From positions 62,001 to 126,000 of the forward strand of contig NZ_OBDO01000008.1 in assembly GCF_900215145.1 (NCBI RefSeq): a stretch of DNA of 64,000 bases, written 5' to 3'. Shown here in pieces: positions 27,088 to 35,308 of the stretch (positions are counted from its first letter, which is position 1; each line of letters opens with the position of its first letter). Made by a program: the position numbers and the translations under genes. The notes beneath the pieces were generated by a model. That model searched no databases. It was not told where the DNA came from and saw only the letters and a list, made by a program, of their open reading frames with translations. The DNA comes from Geodermatophilus sabuli. Lineage in GTDB: Bacteria > Actinomycetota > Actinomycetes > Mycobacteriales > Geodermatophilaceae.

Positions 27088-27461
27088 CCGCCGCCGTGCC
27101 CTCGCCGCGCGAGGTCGCCGAGGCCTTCTCCGGGCACCGCTTCCGCGACGTCTACGACCGGCTCGCGCCCGACGTCCGGTGGACCGCCGTCGGCGAGGGC
27201 GAGCTCGTCGGGCGACAGGCCGTGGTCGACGCGTGCGAGGACACGCTCACCGAGCTGTCGACCGGTTCGGCGAAGTCCCAGCGCTTCGTGGTGATCGCGG
27301 AGGGGGACGCCGTCGCGGTGGACACCGTCACGCGCTACGTCGACGCCGACGGCGCGGTGAGCGTGGTGTCCTCCTGCGACGTCTACGCCTTCACCGACGG
27401 CGTGGTGACCACCATCAGGTCGTACGCGGTGGAGCTGGAGACCACGACGCCCCCGGGCTGA
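27084..27461 (+). CDS. SnoaL-like / NTF2-fold protein coupled to the amidase
   Basis: The 125-residue product begins at GTG 27084 inside the amidase stop codon. The NTF2 pattern is clear: PREVAEAFSGHRFRDVYDRL, PDVRWTAVGEGELVGRQAVV, then strands VIAEGDAVAVDTVTRYV, VVSSCDVYAFTDGVVTTIRS. The family includes cyclases, isomerases and ligand carriers. Translational coupling suggests that it works on the same substrate as the amidase or stabilises it. Confidence 0.8.
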   Translation: MTAAVPSPREVAEAFSGHRFRDVYDRLAPDVRWTAVGEGELVGRQAVVDACEDTLTELSTGSAKSQRFVVIAEGDAVAVDTVTRYVDADGAVSVVSSCDVYAFTDGVVTTIRSYAVELETTTPPG

Positions 27462-27687
27462 CGTGCGCGGCGATCATCAGCCGGCGCGCAGATCGCGGGG
27501 CCTGCGGGCCCACTGCGGCGGGCGCGTACGGAGGCGACCGGCGCCCCTCGGCGCCCGGTTCGTAGGCCGCCCATCCCCGTGTCATCGCGGCAGCGTGGCA
27601 GCTCGCCGCACGGCGGACCATCCGCTTCCGTCCGCCGCCGTACCGTGGGCGCCGCACGGGAGACCACCAGCAGGGGGGCACGACAGG

Positions 27688-29703
27688 GTGACGACGGACC
27701 TGGACAGGCGGACCACGACCGTCGAGGCCGCGGCCACGCTCGCCGACCAGCTGGTCGGCGCCTGGGGCAGCTGGGGCCCCAACATGACCCCGGACGCCCG
27801 GTGCGTGGCGTTCATCAGCGACCGCTCCGGCACCCCGCAGCTGTGGATCCAGGACGTCGTCCTCGACGGCACGATCCCGCCCGCACGGCACATCCACCTC
27901 TCCGACGACCCGGTGGTCTCGGTCCGGTGGGCGGCCGACAGCGGCTGGCTCACCTGCGAGGTGGCCACCGACGGCGGCGTCCGGACGGCCGTCTGGGTGG
28001 TCCGCCCCGACGGGACCGACGCCCGCCGCATCGCCGGTGACGCCGAGACCCACGCCGAGCTCGGTCCCTGGACCCGCAGCGGCCACCGCTTCGTGGTCAC
28101 CCTCCCGGGCGCGGCGGCCGGCCAGCCGACCCGCGCCTACCTCGCCGACCCGGCGACCGGCCGGCTGGACCCGCTGGCCGAGGGCGTGCTGATCCACGTC
28201 CTGGACGTGTCGCTGGAGGAACGGTTCATCGTCGTCCGCGACGGCGAGCGCGGCCAGCAGTACGTGGTCGTCGTCGACCGGCTCACCGACCAGGACTTCA
28301 GCGTGCTGCCCCACGGCGCGACCGGCTCCACCGACGTCGCGCTGATCCGCCCCGCCCCGGAGGACCACTCCGGCCCCGTGTACGTCTACCTCGCCTCCGA
28401 CGTCGGCCTCCCCCGCCGCCAGCTGATCGGGCTGCCGTTCGGGCCCAACGGCTGGCGGGGTGAGCCGCGCACGCTGGCCGCCCGCGACGACGCGGAACTG
28501 GAGTTCATCGACGCCGACGACGCCGGGAAGCTGCTGCTGCTGGTGTGGAACGTCGCCGGCCGCAGCGAGCTGGAGCTCATGGACACCGCCACCGGCGGGC
28601 GCACCTCGATCTCCGGGCTGCCCGGCCTGGTCGCCGCGAACCCGGTGCTCAGCCGCGACGGCAGCAGCGTCGTGCTCGGCGTGCAGGGGCCGACCCGCCC
28701 CCGGGAGCTGTGGCACCTCGACACCACCACCCACGCGTGGACGCGGGTGACCTCGGCTCCCCCGCTGCCGGCGCGGCGGCTCGTCGTCCCCACGCTGCAG
28801 ACCTTCGCCGGGCAGGACGGGCTGCCGCTGACCGGCTGGTTGTACCGGGCCCCCTCGGAGCTCAAGCGCCCCGGGCCGGCGGTGGTGTACCTGCACGGCG
28901 GTCCGGAGGCGCAGGAGCGGCCGACGTTCCACCCCGAGCACCAGGCCCTGGCCGCGGCCGGGATCACGGTGTTCGCGCCCAACATCCGCGGCTCGTCGGG
29001 GTTCGGCCGGGAGTTCGTGCACGCCGACGACGTGCACCTGCGCTACGCCGCGTTCGGCGACGTGCTCGCCGCCGCCGACCACCTCGTGGAGGCCGGGATC
29101 GCCCACCGCGACCGGATCGCCGTGACCGGCCGCTCCTACGGCGGGTACCTCACCCTCGCCGCGCTGGCCTTCTCCCCCGGGGTCTTCTCCGCCGGGGTCG
29201 ACATCTGCGGCATGTCGGACCTGGTCACCTTCTACCGGGACAGCGAGCCCTGGATCGCCGCCGCCGCCGTGTCGAAGTACGGGCACCCGGAGCGCGACCG
29301 CGCGCTGCTCGAGGACATCTCCCCGCTGGCCTCGGCGCACCGGATCGACGCGCCGCTGCTGGTCGTCCACGGCGAGCACGACACGAACGTGCCGCTGAAC
29401 GAGGCGCGGCAGGTCGTGGCGGCGCTGCGGGCGATGGACAAGCCCGTCGAGTACCTGGAGCTCGCCGGCGAGGGGCACGACTACCGGCGCGCGGACTCCC
29501 GCAAGCTGCTGATCCGCACGTCGGTCGGCTTCCTCGCCGCGGCGCTCGACCGGCCCCGCTCACCGGGCACCCCGCCGGCCGCCACCGGGACGGCGGAGAC
29601 CGGGCCGGCCGCCACCGGGGCGCACGACGAGCCGCCGGTCCACGCGGAGCCGGCCCGCGCCGGGTCGCCGGCCCGCACCGCGCCGGTCAGCCTGGAGGGG
29701 TGA
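27688..29703 (+). CDS. S9-family serine peptidase (prolyl oligopeptidase / acylaminoacyl peptidase-like)
   Basis: The 671-residue product starts at GTG 27688. An N-terminal beta-propeller (about 30-390) gates a C-terminal hydrolase (about 400-630) with catalytic S483 (GRSYGGYL), D565 (GEHDTNVP) and H597 (EGHDYRR). This is the S9C-like arrangement that cleaves short peptides or N-acylated residues. No signal peptide is present, so it is cytoplasmic. The last 40 residues are a Pro/Ala-rich tail of no clear role. The stop overlaps the next gene start (GTGA). Confidence 0.92.
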   Translation: MTTDLDRRTTTVEAAATLADQLVGAWGSWGPNMTPDARCVAFISDRSGTPQLWIQDVVLDGTIPPARHIHLSDDPVVSVRWAADSGWLTCEVATDGGVRTAVWVVRPDGTDARRIAGDAETHAELGPWTRSGHRFVVTLPGAAAGQPTRAYLADPATGRLDPLAEGVLIHVLDVSLEERFIVVRDGERGQQYVVVVDRLTDQDFSVLPHGATGSTDVALIRPAPEDHSGPVYVYLASDVGLPRRQLIGLPFGPNGWRGEPRTLAARDDAELEFIDADDAGKLLLLVWNVAGRSELELMDTATGGRTSISGLPGLVAANPVLSRDGSSVVLGVQGPTRPRELWHLDTTTHAWTRVTSAPPLPARRLVVPTLQTFAGQDGLPLTGWLYRAPSELKRPGPAVVYLHGGPEAQERPTFHPEHQALAAAGITVFAPNIRGSSGFGREFVHADDVHLRYAAFGDVLAAADHLVEAGIAHRDRIAVTGRSYGGYLTLAALAFSPGVFSAGVDICGMSDLVTFYRDSEPWIAAAAVSKYGHPERDRALLEDISPLASAHRIDAPLLVVHGEHDTNVPLNEARQVVAALRAMDKPVEYLELAGEGHDYRRADSRKLLIRTSVGFLAAALDRPRSPGTPPAATGTAETGPAATGAHDEPPVHAEPARAGSPARTAPVSLEG

Positions 29704-30122
29704 GCGACCCCTTCGGCCTCGACCGGTTCGTGCAGGCCCAGGACGGCGGCGTGTACGAGGCCGCCCTGGGCGAGCTGCGCGCCGGGGCCAAGCGCGGGCA
29801 CTGGATGTGGTTCGTCTTCCCGCAGGTCGCCGGGCTGGGCCGCAGCTCCACCGCCCAGCACTACGCGATCTCCGGACTGCCCGAGGCCCAGGCCTACCTG
29901 GACCACCCGGTGCTCGGCCCGCGGCTGGTCGAGTGCGCCCAGGCGCTGCTGGACCTCGGCACCGCCGACGCCGTCCGGGTGCTCGGGCCGGTCGACGCGG
30001 TCAAGCTGCGCTCGTCCCTGACGCTGTTCGAGCGGGCCGAGCCGGAGTCCGCGGTGTTCGGCGCGGTGCTGGACCGCTGGTTCGACGGCGAGCGCGACGA
30101 GGCGACACTCACCCGCCTGTGA
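29700..30122 (+). CDS. DUF1810 family protein
   Basis: This 140-residue protein starts at GTG 29700, overlapping the peptidase stop by 4 bp. The DUF1810 signature is clear: FVQAQDGGVYEAALGELRAG, KRGHWMWFVFPQVAGLG, STAQHYAISGLPEAQAYL. It is a small all-helical cytoplasmic protein of unknown function. The coupling to the S9 peptidase is notable but may only reflect operon compaction. Confidence 0.92.
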   Translation: MSDPFGLDRFVQAQDGGVYEAALGELRAGAKRGHWMWFVFPQVAGLGRSSTAQHYAISGLPEAQAYLDHPVLGPRLVECAQALLDLGTADAVRVLGPVDAVKLRSSLTLFERAEPESAVFGAVLDRWFDGERDEATLTRL

Positions 30123-30170
30123 TCGATGCGCGGCCTCGGGCCGGTGCGGCGACGGTCGTCGACCGCCGCG

Positions 30171-30698
30171 TCACGGGATCTGCCACTCGTAGGAAAACTT
30201 CTCGATCTTCAGGATGAGGGAGGTCTCGACGTCGGTGATCCCCTCCAGCGTGCCGAGCACCTCGGTGGCGAAGGTCACCAGGTGTTCCTGGTCGGTGAAG
30301 AAGGCCTCCACCATCAGGTCGTAGCGCCCGGCCGAGATCCCGCAGTAACGGACCTCCCGTCGTTGCACCAGCGCCTGGGCGACCGACTGGAGTGACTTCA
30401 GCTGGACCGAGATGCCGATGATCGCCGACACGGTGTAGCCGGCGAGCCGCGGCGTCGGCACGGCCACGACGGACACCAGATCGGACTCCAGCATGGCCGC
30501 CAGGCGCTTGCGGACGGTCGTCTCGGTGACGCCGAGCCGCCGGGCCACCTCGGAGTTGCTGGTGCGGCCGTCGACCTGGAGCACGCGAAGGATCTCGCGG
30601 TCGGTGTCGTCGATCGCCGTCTTCGGCGGTGCGGCCCGGAGGTCGCCGGGCTCACCGGTCTGGCCGTCTTCCTCGACTCGCGTGCTGCGACGGGTCAT
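30171..30698 (-). CDS. Lrp/AsnC-family transcriptional regulator
   Basis: The 175-residue product starts at ATG 30698; an earlier in-frame start at 30752 lies in low-complexity sequence. It has a basic/acidic N-terminal tail (1-28), an AsnC-type HTH (about 30-80: IDDTDREILRVLQVDGRTSN, VARRLGVTETTVRKRLAAML) and a RAM/ligand domain (about 90-170). It ends the strand carrying the permease, DUF1116 and glutamine synthetase genes, so it most likely senses an amino acid or amine and controls the cluster. The inverted repeat in the 35.05-35.13 kb divergent region is the best candidate site. Confidence 0.9.
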   Translation of the reverse strand: MTRRSTRVEEDGQTGEPGDLRAAPPKTAIDDTDREILRVLQVDGRTSNSEVARRLGVTETTVRKRLAAMLESDLVSVVAVPTPRLAGYTVSAIIGISVQLKSLQSVAQALVQRREVRYCGISAGRYDLMVEAFFTDQEHLVTFATEVLGTLEGITDVETSLILKIEKFSYEWQIP

Positions 30699-30776
30699 GA
30701 GCGCAGAGTACGAGCCGGCGCCGGCCCGATCGGCGCCGACCGGCCGGCGCACCGGCGAGCGCTCATGTCCCGTGCC

Positions 30777-32270
30777 TCAGTAGATCTGCGTCTGCGTCAG
30801 AAACTGGTACCGCCCCGGATCGCGACGGCGGATGGCCCGCGTGACGACGACCCCGGCCGCGAAGGTGACGGGCAGGCAGGCCAGCAGGAGCACGTTCACC
30901 CAGTCGGTACGCCCGGTGAGGAGGTCGAAGTTGATCACCACCAGCCAGGTGGCGACCAGCAGGCCGACGAGGCTCGCCAGCGGAGCCACCAGCGTCGCCC
31001 AGATCGACATGTCCCCCTCTCCGGCGTGGCGACGGAAGTACACGACGATCGCGACCGCGCACAGCGCCTGCAGGACGATCACGGCCAGGACGCCGGGAGC
31101 CACCATCAGCAGGAACAGGCTCAGGTAGGGGTCGGCGCCGAAGGCCGCGAAGACCACCACGACCAGCACGGCGATCGTCGCCTGCACGCCACTGGCCACG
31201 TACGGGGAGCCGTGGACCGGGTGCACCGCGGCGAGGCGGCGGGGCAGCAGTCCCTCGCGCCCGAGGGTGAAGAAATACCGCGATGCCGTGTTGTGGAACG
31301 CCAGCGTCGAGGCGAAGGCGCTGGTGACCAGCAGCACCTCCATGACCACCGTGGCCCAGTGCCCGACGTACTGCTCGGTGGCGGTGAAGAAGAGTCCGAC
31401 GGGGTCGGCGGACGCCGCCGCCACGACCTCGGACTGACCGAAGGCGATGACGGCGATCCACGCCATGAAGGTGTAGAAGATGCCCAGGAACCCGATCGCG
31501 AGGAAGGTCGCCCGGGGCACCGTCCGTGCCGGGTCGCGGGTCTCCTCGGCGTAGATGGCCGTCGACTCGAAGCCGATGAAGGCACCGAACACGATGGCGA
31601 ACATGGCACCGGTGCCCCCGCCGGCGAAGACGGCCGACGGGGCGAACGACCCGAAGCTGAAGCCCTCCGGGCCGCCCTGGAGGAGCACCGGGACGGCCAG
31701 GATCAACAGGATGGCGACCTCGGCCAGCAGCGCGCCCCCCAGCACCTTGGCGCTCAGTGAGATCTGCCGGTGCCCGAGGACGACGACGATCAGGATGGCC
31801 GCGAGGGAGAACACCGGCCAGGGGACGTCGGCACCAGTGAGCGCGGTGACCGTGCTGGAGGCGAACGCGCCGATCGCGCCGAGTTGTCCCACCGCGATGA
31901 CGGAGTAGGCACCCAGGGCGAGCATCGCCGCGCCCCCGCCCATCGGGCGCCCCAGGCTGCGACCGATGTAGGAGTAGAAGGCGCCGGGGTTGCGGATGCG
32001 CAGCGCCATGCGGGTGAACCCCACGGCGAACAGCAGCAGGACGAGTGCCGCCACGAGTTGGGCACCTGGCGCGCCCAGCCCGCCGATCAGGAACGCCAGC
32101 GGCGCGTACCCCGCGACGATGAGCAACGGGCCGGCGGCCGCCACGACGAAGAACGTGAGCTCGAACGTGCCCATGCTGCCGCGGGACAGACGCGAGCGGG
32201 GGCCCGCGGGGGTGGGGCCGGGGACGTCGGCGGCGGGGGGTGCCGGCCGGACGGGGTCGGAGGTTGCCAC
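30777..32270 (-). CDS. APC-superfamily amino acid / polyamine permease
   Basis: This 497-residue protein has about 12 membrane helices. The APC signature near helix 1 (GTFELTFFVVAAAGPLLIVAG) and helix 6 (AIVFGAFIGFESTAIYAEET) is clear. The C-terminus ends RYQFLTQTQIY inside. It probably imports an amino acid or amine in symport with protons. Gene order with a glutamine synthetase-like enzyme and, divergently, an amine oxidase and an agmatinase points to an amine or guanidino substrate, which is inference. Confidence 0.9.
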   Translation of the reverse strand: MATSDPVRPAPPAADVPGPTPAGPRSRLSRGSMGTFELTFFVVAAAGPLLIVAGYAPLAFLIGGLGAPGAQLVAALVLLLFAVGFTRMALRIRNPGAFYSYIGRSLGRPMGGGAAMLALGAYSVIAVGQLGAIGAFASSTVTALTGADVPWPVFSLAAILIVVVLGHRQISLSAKVLGGALLAEVAILLILAVPVLLQGGPEGFSFGSFAPSAVFAGGGTGAMFAIVFGAFIGFESTAIYAEETRDPARTVPRATFLAIGFLGIFYTFMAWIAVIAFGQSEVVAAASADPVGLFFTATEQYVGHWATVVMEVLLVTSAFASTLAFHNTASRYFFTLGREGLLPRRLAAVHPVHGSPYVASGVQATIAVLVVVVFAAFGADPYLSLFLLMVAPGVLAVIVLQALCAVAIVVYFRRHAGEGDMSIWATLVAPLASLVGLLVATWLVVINFDLLTGRTDWVNVLLLACLPVTFAAGVVVTRAIRRRDPGRYQFLTQTQIY

Positions 32271-32389
32271 GAGATCTCCCTGCAGGTCGGAGCGGAGCTG
32301 CGGACGGGGTCGTTACGAAGCAGGTGCGCCGCCCGGCGAGGCGTTCGCCGGTGCGGTGTGACCGGCGGGGAGGACCGGCCCCTGGAGGC

Positions 32390-33686
32390 TCAGTCGTCGG
32401 CGTACCGACGGAGGTAGGCGTCGGCGGCGTCGGCGAAGCAGTCGAGATCCGGGCGCAGCACGCCGGCCCCGATCTGGCCGCCGTCCCTCCCGGCGAGGCC
32501 GCCGTCGATGACGGGGGTGACCCCGCTTCCCAGGACCGCGAAGACGTCGATGCCGATCGGGGAGCCGCGGAAGTCCAGCGGTGGGAGCCGGAAGTGGGGG
32601 TGCTCCCCCACCGTGATGGCGTACATCGCCTCATTGTTGGCCCGCATCGCGTCGGCGGTGCCCCCCTGGTAGGCCTGCAACGTCGGCGCGCACACCTGCG
32701 CGAAGCCGCCGAGTCCGACCGTCTCGGTGACGCAACTCTCCCCACCGATCCACTCGGTGTCGGCCGCGGTGAACCCGTCGAAGAACCGGCCCTCGAGGCG
32801 GGGGTGGACCCCGCGGAACCACTCGTCGTCCAGACCGCTGACCCGGATGGCGAACTCCCGGCAGTTCAACGCCATCCCGGTGAGGACGCTGCTGTGGGGA
32901 ACCCCGTGTGCCGCGTCGGCGGTGGCCTTGGCCGCCGCCATGCCGACCCGGAGGAAGGCGTACTCGTTGCGGCCGAGGAACGCCAGCACCTGCCGCACCG
33001 CCGCGGAGTGCTCGGTCCGGTCCAGGTCCAGGAAGGTGGGGGTGAGCTCCCGGGTGAGCAGCAGGGTCGCCGCGGTGTTGCGGCTGTGCAGCTCGTCGCC
33101 GAGCCGCAGTGCGCGGGTCATCAGTGGCTTGAGCCGGATGGGACCGCCGCGGCGCAGCGCCTCCGCGAGCACCGGCCCCATCGTGGTCTCCAGCCACCGC
33201 AGACCGCGGACGACCTCGTCGTCGTAGGACCCGTAGTTGAGCCGGTGCCGGCTCTCCCCCTCGTAGAGGTTGCAGAAGGCGGTGTTCCCGTGGGTCTCGT
33301 CCCGGACGACGAGCACCGGCATCGAGGCGGTGTAGATGCCGGCGACCGAGCCGATGCAGGCGTGCTGCTGCGTGCTGCGCACCCGGACCCGGCCGGCGGC
33401 GATGGCCTCCTCCGTCGGCCGGATCACCGGCGAGCCCCTCGTAGACGGCCGCGTGGAGGACCGCCCGGCGCTGGCCCCCGGTGTACTCCGCCCACTCGAG
33501 CGGAGCCCCCGAGGTCAGGATCGTCGTCGGGGTCATGCCCGGGACGACGTCTCCCGCCGGTGCCACGTCGACCAGGAGCGGCTCGGCCGTGGTCAGGCGG
33601 GAGAGCGTCTCAGCGTTGGCCGTCCGACGCCGCTGCTCCACCTCGGCGGGCAGGTCGAGGACGAGGGTCCGCGCGTCGATGGTCAC
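32390..33686 (-). pseudogene. DUF1116 (AllG/YlbE-like) protein, split by a one-base frameshift
   Basis: Codons from GTG 33686 encode the DUF1116 N-terminus (PLLVDVAPAGDVVPGM, APLEWAEYTGGQRRAVLHAA, VYEGLAG). At about 33425-33432 the frame shifts, and the remaining 345 codons continue the family (PTEEAIAAGRVRVRSTQQHA, GSVAGIYTASMPVLVV, ANNEAMYAITVGEHPHF). Total length without one base is 432 codons, near the family norm of about 420. DUF1116 includes the E. coli YlbE/AllG subunit linked to oxamate carbamoyltransferase. No FdrA/AllF or AllH partner is here, so its role may differ. It begins 8 bp after the synthetase stop. The break may be a sequence error. Confidence 0.8.
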
Positions 33687-33694
33687 CGGCGGCC

Positions 33695-35041
33695 TCAGAT
33701 CCGCTGCAGGTAGGTGCGGGTCTCCCAGTCGGTGACGACCGACCGGTACTCGTGCGCCTCCTGCCGCTTGTAGGCGAGGTACGTGGCGTGGAACTCCGGG
33801 CCGAAGACCTCCAGGGCGACGTCGTCGGCGGCGAATGCGTCGAGCGCCTCGTCGAGGGTGGCCGGCAGCGCCAGGTCGCCGTATCCGGCCAGCTCCTCCG
33901 GGGAGAGCTTGTAGGTGTCCCGGTTGATCGGCTGCCCCGGGTCCAGCTGCCGCTTGATCCCGTCGAGTCCGGCAGCCAGCACCATCGCGATGCCCAGGTG
34001 GTAGTTCACCGCGCTGTCGGCGGTGCGGACCTCCAGGCAGTGCCGGTTGACCGGCATCCGGCACATCAGGGTGCGGTTGTTCTCGCCCCACGCCCGGTGG
34101 ACCGGCGCCCAGGAGATCTCGTCCATGAAGCCCTTGCTGGTGAACCGCTTGTAGGAGTTCACCGTGGGGCAGATGACCGCGTTGATCGCGCCGGCGTGGG
34201 CCAGCACCCCGGCGACGAAGTGGCGGGAGAGGTCGCTGTAGGCCCGGGTGCCGTCGCCGGCGGCGAAGACGTTCTCGCCGGTGTCGACGTCGGCGAGGCT
34301 GATGTTGATGTGCGCCGCCGAGCCGAAGTCGTCCTGGAACGGCTTGGGCATGAACGTCGCGATGCAGCCCAGCTCCCGGGCCACGTGCTTGGCCATGAGC
34401 CGGAAGAGCACCATCCGGTCGGCCATGGTGAGCGCGTCGGTGTAGTCGAAGTTGAACTCGTACTGGCCGTCGCCGCCCTCGTGGTCGAAGGAGTAGACGC
34501 CCCAGCCGAGGCTGTTCATGTGCTCGACCATGGGGCCGAGGAAGGGCTCGGCGAGGATCGTGGCCTCCAGGTCGTAGCCGCGCGTCGGCGCGTTGACCCG
34601 GTCACCGGGCACCAGCGGCTGCCACCCCTCAGGGGTCTCCCGCACGACGTAGAACTCCGGCTCGATGCCGACGTTCGCCGTGAAGCCGGCGACCGCGGCG
34701 GCGTCCACCTGACGGACCAGCGCGTTGCGGGCGTCCTGCGCGTACGGCTCGCCGCCCAGGTGCAGCCGGGTCGGGACCAGGGCGAACCGTTCGTCCCACG
34801 GCAGGACCACCAACCGGTCGAGGTCGGGGTGACCCGCGCACTCGTCCTCGTGCGGACCGAGGTCGCCCATCCCCTCCAAGGCACCGACGGTGTAGAGCTC
34901 GGAGCCCTCGGCCATCGACGGGAGGGATCGGACGGGGACGCACTTGCTCTTGGGCACGCCGTGGATGTCGGTGTACCAGCCGAAGACGTACTTGACGCCG
35001 CGCTCGACCAGGCGGTCGCGCAGTTCGTGGACGTGTGTCAT
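33695..35041 (-). CDS. Type III/GlnT-like glutamine synthetase family protein (gamma-glutamylamide synthetase candidate)
   Basis: This 448-residue protein has the GS beta-grasp (YVFGWYTDIHGVPKSKCVP) and catalytic domain: E127/E129 (GIEPEFYV), GGDGQYEFNF, AAHINISLADV, the loop AINAVICPTVNSYKRF and NRHCLEVRTADSAVN. It aligns better with GlnT / gamma-glutamylmethylamide-synthetase-type proteins than with GlnA-I. The conserved tyrosine adenylylation site of GlnA is not evident. Likely reaction: ATP-dependent ligation of glutamate to ammonia or an amine. Its place in an amine-catabolic cluster favours an amine substrate. It is the promoter-proximal gene of a four-gene minus-strand set. Confidence 0.88.
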   Translation of the reverse strand: MTHVHELRDRLVERGVKYVFGWYTDIHGVPKSKCVPVRSLPSMAEGSELYTVGALEGMGDLGPHEDECAGHPDLDRLVVLPWDERFALVPTRLHLGGEPYAQDARNALVRQVDAAAVAGFTANVGIEPEFYVVRETPEGWQPLVPGDRVNAPTRGYDLEATILAEPFLGPMVEHMNSLGWGVYSFDHEGGDGQYEFNFDYTDALTMADRMVLFRLMAKHVARELGCIATFMPKPFQDDFGSAAHINISLADVDTGENVFAAGDGTRAYSDLSRHFVAGVLAHAGAINAVICPTVNSYKRFTSKGFMDEISWAPVHRAWGENNRTLMCRMPVNRHCLEVRTADSAVNYHLGIAMVLAAGLDGIKRQLDPGQPINRDTYKLSPEELAGYGDLALPATLDEALDAFAADDVALEVFGPEFHATYLAYKRQEAHEYRSVVTDWETRTYLQRI

Positions 35042-35053
35042 AGGTCACTCCCA

Positions 35054-35126
35054 TCGGATTTCGCCGCAGCCTGCCAGCCACGCGACCGTTGTCAAGCCCC
35101 GACCTGCCTCCTGTGTCGAAATCCGA
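35054..35126. promoter_or_regulatory. Inverted operator half-sites in the divergent region
   Basis: TCGGATTTCG (35054-35063) and its exact reverse complement CGAAATCCGA (35117-35126) are 53 bp apart. They flank the leftward promoter. Spaced inverted half-sites of this type suit an Lrp/AsnC octamer or another dimeric regulator that loops DNA. They are more A/T-rich than the surroundings. Confidence 0.5.
35068..35095 (-). promoter_or_regulatory. Candidate promoter of the glutamine-synthetase operon
   Basis: Read on the minus strand, TTGACA (35095-35090, a perfect -35), a 16-bp spacer and CAGGCT (35073-35068). The start of the synthetase gene is 27 bp downstream of the -10. Confidence 0.5.
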
Positions 35127-35158
35127 CGCCACAGGGCGGAAGGGGATCGAGTTGCCTC

Positions 35159-35188
35159 TTGGCAGCGACAGTCCGTCGTGGCTAGGGT
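35159..35188 (+). promoter_or_regulatory. Candidate promoter of the amine oxidase operon
   Basis: TTGGCA (35159-35164), an 18-bp spacer and TAGGGT (35183-35188). The oxidase ATG is at 35309, leaving a leader of about 115 nt. Confidence 0.5.
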
Positions 35189-35308
35189 CCCCGCTCACCG
35201 AGAGACCTGGATCACATCAGCGGCCGACACGGCCGCCCGCGCGGTCTCCAGACGCCCCCGCCCGCCACCTCGGCCGGGGACGGCCCCGCCCACGACAGAG
35301 GGAGCCCC

